Below, one piece after another: positions 32,947-41,485 of a DNA stretch of 41,485 nt. How positions within the stretch are numbered: the stretch's first letter is position 1; every line of letters begins with the position of its first letter. Below the pieces are notes generated by a model. It was not told where the DNA came from, made no database searches, and was given only the letters and a program-made list of their open reading frames with translations. The position numbers and the translations under genes were made by a program. The stretch is taken from the NCBI GenBank assembly GCA_947631565.1, contig CANRLV010000014.1, positions 1 to 41,485 of the forward strand, in the 5' to 3' direction. The stretch comes from an uncultured Gemmiger sp. GTDB taxonomy: Bacteria; Bacillota; Clostridia; Oscillospirales; Ruminococcaceae.

Positions 32947-32954
32947 GGTATAAT
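32926..32954 (+). promoter_or_regulatory. full-consensus promoter of rpmE
   Basis: TTGACA (32926-32931), 17-nt spacer, TGG-TATAAT (-10 at 32949-32954, with an extended TG). The -35 lies in the terminator loop and the spacer covers the stem and T-run of the pgcA terminator. Confidence 0.93.
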
Positions 32955-32960
32955 ATTTCG

Positions 32961-33098
32961 GCAATCGTTTGTAAAGCTGCTCCGTTCGCACGCCGTTTGG
33001 GATGAGGCGGATGCTGGTAGCCGAAAAGTCAAGATTGTGATGAGCGCATATATCGAGTATGGCTCCTGTATCATGATCGGGAAATGAGGTGAAACGCA
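32961..33098 (+). promoter_or_regulatory. rpmE leader, candidate L31 autoregulatory region
   Basis: About 138 bases from the predicted RNA start to the rpmE ATG, long for this genome. Ribosomal protein L31 leaders of this kind are described in Firmicutes. I could not verify the motif, so this is inference from length and position. Confidence 0.35.
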
Positions 33099-33311
33099 AT
33101 GAAAGAGGGCATCCATCCCAAGTATGTGGACTGCACGATCACCTGCGCCTGCGGCAACGTCATCAAGACCCGCGCCACCAAGCCGGAGATCCGTGTCGAG
33201 GTTTGCAGCAAGTGCCATCCGTTCTACACCGGCAAGCAGAAGCTGGTCGACAGCGGCGGCCGTGTGGAGCGCTTCAAGCGCCGCTATGCCAACGTCAACA
33301 CCGGCAAGTAA
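33099..33311 (+). CDS. rpmE: ribosomal protein bL31, zinc-binding form
   Basis: A 70-residue bL31 of the large ribosomal subunit. C16, C18, C36 and C39 form the zinc site, so this is the C+ form, whose zinc-free paralogue usually replaces it under zinc limitation. The body [13 protein letters not shown] and [11 protein letters not shown] are typical. The start has GAGGTG 8 bases upstream. It is expressed from a full-consensus promoter, as expected for a ribosomal protein gene, and ends in a strong terminator. Confidence 0.97.
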   Translation: MKEGIHPKYVDCTITCACGNVIKTRATKPEIRVEVCSKCHPFYTGKQKLVDSGGRVERFKRRYANVNTGK

Positions 33312-33329
33312 GCTGTAAAAACCGAATCG

Positions 33330-33359
33330 GCGGCGCCGCTTTGTGCGGCGCCGCGTTTT
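33330..33359 (+). terminator. terminator of rpmE
   Basis: Stem GCGGCGCCGC (33330-33339) with GCGGCGCCGC (33345-33354), then GTTTT. Confidence 0.9.
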
Positions 33360-33392
33360 CCGCTGTAACGACCGCCCAAAAAAGGGGGACCC

Positions 33393-34040
33393 ATGGCCGA
33401 CTACCGCACCATTGAGGGGGAAACGACCTTTACGGTCGAGGAAAAGCACAGCCGTTTTATCGCCACCGCCGCCTTTGCCGACAGTGAGGACAAGGCGCTG
33501 GCGGTGCTCGCGCGCGTGCGCGCCGAAAACCGCACCGCCCGCCACAACGTCTACGCCTATGTGCTGCGCGCCGGCGGCCGTACCCGCTTTTCCGACGACG
33601 GCGAGCCCGCCAAGACGGCCGGCACGCCGGTGCTGGAATGCATCCGGCACGCCGGCCTGCAGGATGTTATCGTAGTCGTCACGCGCTATTTCGGCGGCGT
33701 GCTGCTGGGCACCGGGGGCTTGGTGCGCGCCTACACGGCGGCCGCTGCCGGCGCTTTGCAGGCGGCCGGGGCCGTGACCATGCGCGAGGTGGTCGAGGGG
33801 TCCGTCACGCTGCCCTATGCGTTGTACGAGCCGGCGCAGCGGCTGATATTGGCGGCCGGCGCCAGGCTGGCCCAGCCGCAGTTTGCCGATGCCGTCACCC
33901 TGACCTGGCGCCAGCCGGCGGGGGAGGAAAATGCCCTCTGCGCGCAGCTGGCCGGGCTTTGCCGGGGCGATGCCTCCGTCACGCTCAGCGCGCCTTTTTT
34001 TGCCCCGTTTCAGGGCTTTGCGGACACCGGCCCCAAATGA
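33393..34040 (+). CDS. YigZ/IMPACT-family protein
   Basis: A 215-residue protein of the UPF0029/IMPACT family. The N-terminal domain carries FSDDGEPAKTAGTPVLE and VTRYFGGVLLGTGGLVRAY, both family signatures. The C-terminal DUF1949-like ferredoxin fold follows. Eukaryotic IMPACT inhibits Gcn2; the bacterial role is not settled, with a link to translation or RNA proposed. AAAAGGGGG lies about 7 bases before ATG 33393. Its own promoter was not found. An AT-rich hairpin (34039-34072) follows the stop. Confidence 0.93.
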   Translation: MADYRTIEGETTFTVEEKHSRFIATAAFADSEDKALAVLARVRAENRTARHNVYAYVLRAGGRTRFSDDGEPAKTAGTPVLECIRHAGLQDVIVVVTRYFGGVLLGTGGLVRAYTAAAAGALQAAGAVTMREVVEGSVTLPYALYEPAQRLILAAGARLAQPQFADAVTLTWRQPAGEENALCAQLAGLCRGDASVTLSAPFFAPFQGFADTGPK

Positions 34041-34072
34041 TTTTGGGAAAAATTTGCGAATTTTTCAAAATC
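34039..34072 (+). terminator. AT-rich hairpin after yigZ
   Basis: GATTTTGGGAAAAATT can pair with AATTTTTCAAAATC (one bulge). A small CAAAA/TTTTG hairpin and TTTTT follow at about 34074-34098. Either may terminate yigZ transcription. Confidence 0.45.
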
Positions 34073-34140
34073 CAAAAGTGATTTTGCGGTTTTTATCGTA
34101 TTTATACACAGAAGACATCTTTTTAAGGGGGGCGGGCGCC

Positions 34141-34938
34141 GTGCGCTATCAGGACGAGAACGCCCGAACCATCGACCGCTGGGTCGCCGAAGGCTGGGAG
34201 TGGGGCGTGCCCATCGACCACGACACCTTTGTGCGCGCCGCGGCGGGGGACTGGCAGGTCCTGCTGACGCCGACCAGGCCCGTGCCCCGCGCCTGGTTCG
34301 GCGAGCTTTCCGGCAAGCGTGTGCTGGGCCTGGCCAGCGGCGGCGGGCAGCAGATGCCTGTTTTCGCCGCCGCCGGGGCCGTGTGCACGGTGCTGGACTA
34401 TTCGCCCCGCCAGCTTGCCAGCGAGCGCATAGTCGCCGCGCGCGAGGGCTATGCCATCGACATCGTGCACGCCGACATGACCCGGCCGCTGCCCTTTGCC
34501 GACGCCGCGTTCGACCTTGTCTTCCATCCCGTCTCCAACTGCTATGTGCGCGAGGTGCGGCCTGTTTTTGCCGAGTGCTTCCGCGTCCTCAAGCCCGGCG
34601 GGGTGCTGCTGGCGGGGCTGGACAACGGCATCAACTATCTGTTCGACAATGATGAAACGACCCTGCGCTTCACGCTGCCCTTTGACCCGATCGTCAACGA
34701 GGAGCAGCGCCGCTTTCTGCAAGCCGAGGACTGCGGTATGCAGTTCTCCCACACGATGGAGGAGCAGCTCGGCGGCCAGCTGGCGGCCGGCTTCGTCCTG
34801 ACCGACCTGTATGAGGACACCAACGGCGCCGGCAACCTGCACGAGCACAATGTACCCTCCTTCATCGCCACCCGCGCCGTCAAGCCGCTGCAGGACCGTA
34901 CAAAAGAAAGGAGGCCGCCCTATGCCGACCGTCCGTGA
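34141..34938 (+). CDS. class I SAM-dependent methyltransferase
   Basis: A 265-residue enzyme. The SAM loop is VLGLASGGGQQMPVFAA near residue 60, the acidic end of beta-2 is in VLDYSPRQL, motif II is HADMTRPLPF and motif III follows LKPGGVLLAG. The N-terminus RYQDENARTIDRWVAEGWEWG is a recurring opening in this clostridial group. The substrate is unknown. The start is GTG at 34141, preceded by AAGGGGGGCGGG; upstream in-frame codons overlap the AT-rich non-coding hairpins. It overlaps the next gene by 17 bp. Confidence 0.88.
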   Translation: MRYQDENARTIDRWVAEGWEWGVPIDHDTFVRAAAGDWQVLLTPTRPVPRAWFGELSGKRVLGLASGGGQQMPVFAAAGAVCTVLDYSPRQLASERIVAAREGYAIDIVHADMTRPLPFADAAFDLVFHPVSNCYVREVRPVFAECFRVLKPGGVLLAGLDNGINYLFDNDETTLRFTLPFDPIVNEEQRRFLQAEDCGMQFSHTMEEQLGGQLAAGFVLTDLYEDTNGAGNLHEHNVPSFIATRAVKPLQDRTKERRPPYADRP

Positions 34939-35941
34939 GCGCACCGAAAGCCTGGAGCGCCATACGCTGGCTCCCGCCGCCGCCAAGAGCGACGCGAGCC
35001 GCGGCCGCCGCACGCCGGAGGAGCCGGACGCCCTGCGCACCTGCTACCAGCGCGACCGCGACCGCATCCTGCACTGCAAGGCCTTCCGCCGCCTCAAGCA
35101 GAAAACGCAGGTCTTTCTCTCACCGGAGGGGGACCATTACCGCACCCGCCTGACCCACACGCTGGAGGTCAGCCAGATCGCCCGCACCATCGCCCGCGCG
35201 TTACGCCTGAACGAGGACCTGACCGAGGCCATCGCCCTCGGGCATGATTTGGGGCACACGCCCTTCGGCCACGCGGGGGAGCGCGCGCTGGACCGGCTGT
35301 GCCCCGGCGGCTTCACCCACTACCGGCAGAGCCTGCGCGTGGTGGACAGGCTGGAGAACGACGGCGCCGGCCTCAACCTGACCTGGGAGGTGCGCAACGG
35401 CATCGTCACCCACACCAGCGGCGCCTGGGCCCGCACGGCCGAGGGCCAGATCGTGCGCCGCGCCGACCACATCGCCTTTTTGAACCACGACATCGAGGAT
35501 GCCATCACCGCCGGCGTCCTGCGCGAGGAGCAGCTGCCCGTGGCCGCCGTGAGCGTGCTGGGCCACACCAAGAGCCAGCGCATCACCACCATGATCACCG
35601 ACCTTGTCGAGAACAGCCGCCTGGACGCGGCCGAGGCACCGCAGCTGCGCTTCTCGCCCCGGGTCGAGGCCGCCTACGCCATCCTCAAGGACTTTATGTA
35701 CGCCACCGTCTATGTTGACAAGGAAGCCAAGCGCGAGGAGAAAAAGGTGGACCAGCTGGTGGCCGCCCTCTATGAGCGGATGTGCGCCGACCCCAACCGG
35801 ATGCCCAACTTTTATATGCAGATCGCCTACCGGGAGGGCGTGGAGCGCGCCGCCGCCGATTACATCTCCGGCATGAGCGACGAGTATGCCACCCGCCTGT
35901 TTGAGGAATGGTTCGTGCCCCAAAAGTGGCACGTTTTGTAA
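34922..35941 (+). CDS. dgt: deoxyguanosinetriphosphate triphosphohydrolase-like protein (HD domain)
   Basis: A 339-residue HD-domain dNTPase. The opening FRRLKQKTQVF is followed by the metal ligands H79 (RLTHTLEV), H108-D109 (GHDLGHTPFGH) and D182 (ADHIAF). It should hydrolyse dNTPs to nucleoside and triphosphate; the exact base preference of these Firmicutes proteins is uncertain. AAAGGAGGC lies 7 bases before ATG 34922, inside the end of the methyltransferase gene. It leads directly into dnaG with a 33-bp gap, an order common in clostridia. Confidence 0.93.
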   Translation: MPTVRERTESLERHTLAPAAAKSDASRGRRTPEEPDALRTCYQRDRDRILHCKAFRRLKQKTQVFLSPEGDHYRTRLTHTLEVSQIARTIARALRLNEDLTEAIALGHDLGHTPFGHAGERALDRLCPGGFTHYRQSLRVVDRLENDGAGLNLTWEVRNGIVTHTSGAWARTAEGQIVRRADHIAFLNHDIEDAITAGVLREEQLPVAAVSVLGHTKSQRITTMITDLVENSRLDAAEAPQLRFSPRVEAAYAILKDFMYATVYVDKEAKREEKKVDQLVAALYERMCADPNRMPNFYMQIAYREGVERAAADYISGMSDEYATRLFEEWFVPQKWHVL

Positions 35942-35974
35942 AGCAGCACCGCGCAGAAAGGGGGCGCATCACGC

Positions 35975-37753
35975 GTGATACCGCAGGAATACATCCAGGA
36001 AGTGGTGCGCCGCACCGACATTGAGGAGCTGGTCGGGCAGTATGTGCATCTGCGCCGGCGCGGCCGCACGGCCACCGGCTTGTGCCCCTTCCACAATGAA
36101 AAAACACCCTCCTTCGTCGTCTACCCGGAGACCCAGAGCTTTTACTGCTTTGGCTGCGGGGCGGCGGGGGACGCCATCAGCTTTGTGCGCAAGTACTCCA
36201 ACCTTGGTTATGTCGAGGCGGTCAAGGCGCTGGCCTCCCGCGCCGGTATGCCGATGCCGGAGGAGGACGACCAGGGCTCCCGCGCGCGCCAGCGCCTGCT
36301 GGAGATCAACCGCTGCGCCGCCCGCTACTTTTTTGAGCAGCTCAACGCTCCCACGCCGGAGGCCGCCGCCGCCCGCGCCTACTGGCGGCAGAAGCGCGGT
36401 TTGTCCGACGCGGCCATCCGCCGCTTCGGGCTCGGCTACGCGCCCGAAGGCTACACCGGCCTGCTGCACTACCTCAAGCAGCGCGGCTTTAAAGAGGAGG
36501 AGCTCGAGACCGCCGGCCTTGTCAGGCGCAGCGCCAAGGGCAACCTGTATGACATCTTCCGCCACCGCGTGATGGTGCCCATCATCGACGTGCGCGGCGC
36601 CATCATCGCCTTCGGCGGCAGAGTGCTCGACGATTCCAAGCCCAAATACATCAACAGCCCCGAGACGGTGGTCTACCACAAATCCCGCACGCTGTTTGCT
36701 CTCAACCTGGCCAAGAAGTCCAAGAACAAGCGCTTCATCCTGTGCGAGGGCTACATGGACGTCATCAGTATGCACGAGGCCGGGTTCGACACCGCCGTCT
36801 GCGCCTGCGGCACCGCCCTGACCGCGGAGCAGGTCAAGCTGCTCAGCGAATATGCCGAGGAGGCGGTGCTCAGCTATGACAGCGACGAGGCCGGCCGCAA
36901 GGCCACCGAGCGCAGCCTGGCACTGTTCGCCAACTCGCCGATCAAGGTCAGCGTGCTCAACATCCCCGGCGCCAAGGACCCGGACGAGTTCATCCGAACC
37001 TACGGCAAGGACCGCTTTGAGCTGCTGCTCTCCGGCACCGCCAACCCGACCGAGTTCGCCTTGGGCAAGGCCAAGGACAAATATGACCTGACCCGGGACG
37101 ACGGCCGGCTGGATTATATCCGCGAGGCGGTCGACATCCTGGCCGGCAGCACGGTCACGCCCACGGCGCGGGACGTGTACGCCGGGCGGGTGGCCCAGCA
37201 GACCGGGGTGGACAAAAAGGCCATTCTTGCCCAGGTGGAAAGCACCGCGCGCAGCGGCGCGTACCGCGCCCGCCGCAAGGAGCAACGGGAGCTTTCCCAC
37301 CAGGGCATCGCCGCCGACATCCGCGTGCCGCTGGAGCACGGCGGCGAGCGCGCGCTGGGCGCAGCCAGCGCCGCCCGCCAGCTGGCCGCCGCCCTGCTGC
37401 AGGAGCCGGCGAACATCCCCTATGTTCGGGGGCAGCTTGACCTGGGCAGCGTGCCGGTGCCGGAGCTGCGGCAGGGCATCGAGGCCATCTATGCCTGCGC
37501 CGCCGCCGGCGAGCCCCTGAACCTGACCGCCCTTGCCCCGCGCCTGGACGAGAAAGCCCTGCAGCAGATCGCGCTGGCCCAGGCCCAGAACGCCGACCGC
37601 AAGCTGACCCGGCGCGACATCGATATGTTCCTGCAGCGCCTGCACGGCGCCGACCCGGACAGCAAGCGCGCCGCCGGCACCAGCAGCGAGGAATTCCGCG
37701 CCCTGTTCGACGCCGTCGCCCGCCGCAAGGCCCCCGATGCCCCGGAAACGTAG
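35975..37753 (+). CDS. dnaG: DNA primase
   Basis: A 592-residue DnaG. The zinc domain has C37, H40, C58 and C61 (CPFHNEKTPSF and CFGCG). The RNA polymerase core has a Toprim fold with the acid motifs CEGYMDV and YDSDEAG. The C-terminal helicase-binding part follows from about 430. It makes primers at the replication fork with DnaB. The start is GTG at 35975, with AGAAAGGGGG about 11 bases upstream. It precedes rpoD by 72 bp, and together with dgt forms the usual clostridial version of the macromolecular synthesis operon. No strong promoter or terminator lies between dgt, dnaG and rpoD. Confidence 0.96.
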   Translation: MIPQEYIQEVVRRTDIEELVGQYVHLRRRGRTATGLCPFHNEKTPSFVVYPETQSFYCFGCGAAGDAISFVRKYSNLGYVEAVKALASRAGMPMPEEDDQGSRARQRLLEINRCAARYFFEQLNAPTPEAAAARAYWRQKRGLSDAAIRRFGLGYAPEGYTGLLHYLKQRGFKEEELETAGLVRRSAKGNLYDIFRHRVMVPIIDVRGAIIAFGGRVLDDSKPKYINSPETVVYHKSRTLFALNLAKKSKNKRFILCEGYMDVISMHEAGFDTAVCACGTALTAEQVKLLSEYAEEAVLSYDSDEAGRKATERSLALFANSPIKVSVLNIPGAKDPDEFIRTYGKDRFELLLSGTANPTEFALGKAKDKYDLTRDDGRLDYIREAVDILAGSTVTPTARDVYAGRVAQQTGVDKKAILAQVESTARSGAYRARRKEQRELSHQGIAADIRVPLEHGGERALGAASAARQLAAALLQEPANIPYVRGQLDLGSVPVPELRQGIEAIYACAAAGEPLNLTALAPRLDEKALQQIALAQAQNADRKLTRRDIDMFLQRLHGADPDSKRAAGTSSEEFRALFDAVARRKAPDAPET

Positions 37754-37825
37754 AAAAAATGCCGTTATCCTGTAAACAGACCGACAAAACCGGACAAACT
37801 AAAAGCACAAAGGAGCGTACTACTT

Positions 37826-38923
<1,098 letters not shown>

Positions 38924-38949
38924 GCACGCCGGTATCGCTTTGTCAATTC

Positions 38950-38988
38950 GCCGCCCCGCCAAAATGTGCGGGGCGGCTTTGTGCGTTT
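38950..38988 (+). terminator. terminator of rpoD
   Basis: Stem GCCGCCCCGC (38950-38959) with GCGGGGCGGC (38968-38977), then TTTGTGCGTTTT. Confidence 0.85.
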
Positions 38989-39134
38989 TGCCCAATTTTT
39001 GCCCCGGCAGTCCGGCAGGGCAGGGGGGCATACAAGCAAAACCGTCAAAATGACCAAATTTTATCACACGGGTCCGGGCGTACAATGTCGTGCCGCGCCC
39101 CCCAAAAAGTTGCGCTGAAAAGGAAAAATAATCC

Positions 39135-39163
39135 TTGACAAGCCCTGTCCTATCCGCTATACT
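39135..39163 (+). promoter_or_regulatory. promoter of rpoB
   Basis: Perfect TTGACA (39135-39140), 17-nt spacer, TATACT (39158-39163). RNA would begin near 39170, leaving a leader of about 200 bases. It is the only strong promoter in the 445-bp rpoD-rpoB gap. Confidence 0.9.
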
Positions 39164-39176
39164 GGTAGAGTATCTT

Positions 39177-39210
39177 AAAATGGCACAATATGCCCTGAAA
39201 CCATTTTTTG
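39177..39210 (+). promoter_or_regulatory. terminator-like hairpin in the rpoB leader
   Basis: AAAATGG (39177-39183) can pair with CCATTTT (39201-39207) within a run of six T. A smaller GGCA/TGCC hairpin competes with it. It could be an attenuator close to the RNA start; the stem is only 7 bp. A GC hairpin (CGGGGG/CCCCCG) lies further down at about 39303-39318. Confidence 0.35.
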
Positions 39211-39368
39211 GCGCTGCTTCGCATGAAAAATTCGGCACATTGCCCAAAGGCGGACGCAGAACAGGAGATGGAAAGCCGGTATGTTGTCTGCCTGTGCGCC
39301 AACGGGGGACAGCCCCCGCCGGCGCGCGTCCGCAAGCAACCGTGTGGATAAGGAGTGGTCGCATCACT

Positions 39369-41485
39369 ATGGTCAATGTCAAGCCCGTACAAAACGGCAG
39401 AACCACCCGCATGAGCTTTTCCAAGATCGATGAAGCCATCGGTATGCCCAACCTCATCGAGATCCAGAAAAACTCCTACAACTGGTTCCTGGAGGAGGGC
39501 CTGTACGAGGTGTTCCGCGATGTCGGGACGATCGAGGACTATACCGGCAATCTGGTGCTGGAGTTCACCGATTTCCGCCTCGACCGCAACGGCATCAAAT
39601 ACAGCATCAAGGAATGCAAGGAGCGCGACGCCAGCTACGCCGCCCCCCTGTATGTGACGGCGCGCCTGCTCAACAAGCAGACCGGCGAGGTCAAGGAGCA
39701 GGAGATCTTCATGGGCGATTTCCCGCTCATGACCGAGTCCGGCACCTTTATCTCCAACGGCGCCGAGCGCGTCATCGTCAGCCAGCTGGTGCGCAGCCCC
39801 GGCGTGTTCTATGCCTCCACCAAGGACCGCACCGGCAAGGACCTGTTCACCGCCACGATGAACCCCAACCGCGGTGCCTGGCTGGAATATGAGACCGACT
39901 CGCAGGATGTGTTCTCGGTCCGCATCGATAAAAACCGCAAGCTGCCGGTGACGACGCTGCTGCGTGCTCTGGGCCTTGGCACCGACGAGGAGCTGCGCCA
40001 GTTCTTCGGCGCCAACGAGCCCAAGATCACCGCCACGCTGGAGAAGGACGTGGCCCATTCCACCGACGAGGGCCTGCTGGAATGCTACCGCAAGCTGCGC
40101 CCCGGCGAGCCGCCGACGGTCGAGAACAGCCGCAGCCATCTGGACGCGCTCTTCTTTGACCCGCACCGCTATGACCTGGCCCGCTTCGGCCGCTACAAGA
40201 TGAACTCGAAGCTGGCGCTGGCGCGCCGCATCACCGGCTACCGCCTTGCGGAGGACGTCATCGCCCCCCTGACCGGCGAGCTGCTGGCCGCCAAGGGCGA
40301 AAAGCTCAACGCCGCCAAGGCCGCCGAGATCGACGCCGCCGGTGTGACCCGCGTCACCGTGCTGGTCGAGCACAAGGGCGAGGAGCCGGTGCCGGTCGTC
40401 GTCGTCTCCAACGGGTGCGTGGACGCGCAGCCCTTCTTCCCGTTCGATGTCGAGAAGGAATGCGGCGTCAATGAGCGCGCCAGCTTCGCCGTTATTAAAG
40501 AGGTACTGGACGCCACCGCCGACATCGCCGACGAGACCGAGCGCACCGAGCAGCAGAAGGAGCTGCTGCGCCGCAATCTGCCGCGCCTGGTCAGCCGCAC
40601 CGTCACCCCCGACGATATCTTCGCCTCGGTCAGCTACCTGATCGGACTGGACCACGGCATCGGCCACACCGACGAGATCGACCACCTGGGCAACCGCCGC
40701 GTGCGCAGCGTCGGTGAGCTTTTGCAGAACCAGTTCCGCATCGGCTTCACCCGCATGGAGCGCGTCATCCGCGAGCGCATGACGCTGCAGAACCAGGAAA
40801 GCGGCGAGATCACGCCGCAGAGCCTGGTCAACATCCGCCCCGTCGTGGCGGCCATCAAGGAGTTCATCGGCTCCAGCCCCCTGTCCCAGTTCATGGACCA
40901 GAACAACCCGCTGGCCGAGCTCACCCACAAGCGCCGCCTGTCGGCGCTGGGCCCGGGCGGTCTTTCGCGTGACCGCGCTTCCTTCGAGGTCCGCGACGTG
41001 CACTATACCCACTACGGCCGTCTGTGCCCCATCGAGACGCCGGAAGGCCCCAACATCGGCCTGATCAGCTACCTGGCCACCTTTGCCAAGATCAACAAGT
41101 ACGGCTTTGTCGAGGCGCCCTACCGCCGCGTCGACAAGGAGACCGGCGTCGTCACCCGCGAGGTGGTCTATATGACCGCCGACGTCGAGGACGAGTATAT
41201 CGTCGCCCAGGCCAACGAGCCGCTGGACGAGCAGAACCGCTTCGTGCGGCCGCGCGTCTCCGGCCGCCACCGCAACGACATCCAGGAATTTGACCGCACG
41301 CAGGTCGATTTTATGGACGTTTCGCCGCGGATGATGGTCTCGGTGGCCACCGCCATGATCCCCTTCCTTGAGAACGACGACTGCAACCGCGCCCTCATGG
41401 GCTCCAATATGCAGCGGCAGGCCGTGCCGCTGATGGTCACCCAGCAGCCCATCGTCGCCACCGGCATGGAGTACAAGGCCGCGAC
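39369..41485 (+). CDS. rpoB: RNA polymerase beta subunit, 5' part
   Basis: The frame runs from ATG 39369 without a stop to the window end, 705 codons of a subunit usually about 1150-1250 residues long. The opening [19 protein letters not shown] and [24 protein letters not shown] are typical. The rifampicin region has the drug-sensitive residues (SQFMDQNN, then [18 protein letters not shown]). AAGGAG (39350-39355) lies 13 bases before the start. In most Firmicutes rpoB follows rplJ-rplL; here its upstream neighbour is rpoD, with a private promoter and a long leader. rpoC would be expected beyond the window. Confidence 0.97.
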   Translation, partial: MVNVKPVQNGRTTRMSFSKIDEAIGMPNLIEIQKNSYNWFLEEGLYEVFRDVGTIEDYTGNLVLEFTDFRLDRNGIKYSIKECKERDASYAAPLYVTARLLNKQTGEVKEQEIFMGDFPLMTESGTFISNGAERVIVSQLVRSPGVFYASTKDRTGKDLFTATMNPNRGAWLEYETDSQDVFSVRIDKNRKLPVTTLLRALGLGTDEELRQFFGANEPKITATLEKDVAHSTDEGLLECYRKLRPGEPPTVENSRSHLDALFFDPHRYDLARFGRYKMNSKLALARRITGYRLAEDVIAPLTGELLAAKGEKLNAAKAAEIDAAGVTRVTVLVEHKGEEPVPVVVVSNGCVDAQPFFPFDVEKECGVNERASFAVIKEVLDATADIADETERTEQQKELLRRNLPRLVSRTVTPDDIFASVSYLIGLDHGIGHTDEIDHLGNRRVRSVGELLQNQFRIGFTRMERVIRERMTLQNQESGEITPQSLVNIRPVVAAIKEFIGSSPLSQFMDQNNPLAELTHKRRLSALGPGGLSRDRASFEVRDVHYTHYGRLCPIETPEGPNIGLISYLATFAKINKYGFVEAPYRRVDKETGVVTREVVYMTADVEDEYIVAQANEPLDEQNRFVRPRVSGRHRNDIQEFDRTQVDFMDVSPRMMVSVATAMIPFLENDDCNRALMGSNMQRQAVPLMVTQQPIVATGMEYKAA

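Noticed and set aside
39058-39086. TACAAT at 39081-39086 as a second rpoB promoter
   Set aside because: No acceptable -35 box at the right distance; the promoter at 39135-39163 is far better.
39281-39460. Small upstream frame in the rpoB leader starting at ATG 39281 after AGGAGATGG
   Set aside because: It runs on into rpoB in another frame with no protein-like composition; a regulatory uORF is possible but unsupported.

Overview
The window is chromosomal DNA of a GC-rich, anaerobic gut Clostridium relative. It most resembles the Oscillospiraceae/Ruminococcaceae group (Faecalibacterium, Subdoligranulum, Gemmiger); this placement is inferred from protein style and I cannot confirm it by search. 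Supporting points are AAGGAGG-type ribosome sites with ATG, GTG and TTG starts, sigma-A promoters with 17-nt spacers, an [FeFe] hydrogenase, type III pantothenate kinase, a clostridial-type IMP dehydrogenase and the order dgt-dnaG-rpoD. Most genes are housekeeping.

Layout. 1-2540: a minus-strand run nth-pyrB-pyrI-small ferredoxin:thioredoxin-reductase-like protein, fired from a promoter that overlaps the divergent rarA promoter. 2577-7069: rarA, a Fur/PerR-type regulator, then a lipase-glycerol kinase pair. 7140-9030: an atypical short-chain dehydrogenase, a tRNA-Leu(GAG) with a 21-bp duplicate of its 3' end (scar of an integrated element) and a DUF5684 membrane protein. 9099-12782: IMP dehydrogenase, a PfkB sugar kinase and a D,D-carboxypeptidase. 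12835-16394: a two-gene [FeFe] hydrogenase operon whose partner subunit fuses a NuoF-type FeS domain to a GltD/NfnB-like flavoprotein. 16574-17680: a metal cation exporter behind a NiCo riboswitch. 17676-19796: divergent coaX and coaBC. 19811-20795: an AT-richer acyltransferase broken by a G9 tract. 20871-22721: asnB. 22748-28310: a Gld-type ABC exporter operon whose last gene fuses DUF4340 to a family 3 glycosidase. 28382-29335: a PAP2-type phosphatase gene whose middle 378 bp is inverted. 29459-32877: comM divergent from phosphoglucomutase. 33099-37753: rpmE, YigZ, a methyltransferase, a dGTPase-like protein and dnaG. 37826-41485: rpoD and the 5' two-thirds of rpoB, cut by the window end.

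The points most worth attention are the precise internal inversion of the PAP2 gene (inverting 28867-29244 restores a 317-codon frame), the DUF4340-GH3 fusion in an export operon, the hydrogenase with a GltD-type partner and no visible HydB/HydC, the NiCo riboswitch with its terminator, and the homopolymer-interrupted acyltransferase. Two of these (inversion and G9 tract) could be phase switches or assembly artefacts; the sequence alone cannot decide. Start sites were chosen by ribosome sites and, where visible, by promoters that rule out longer frames.
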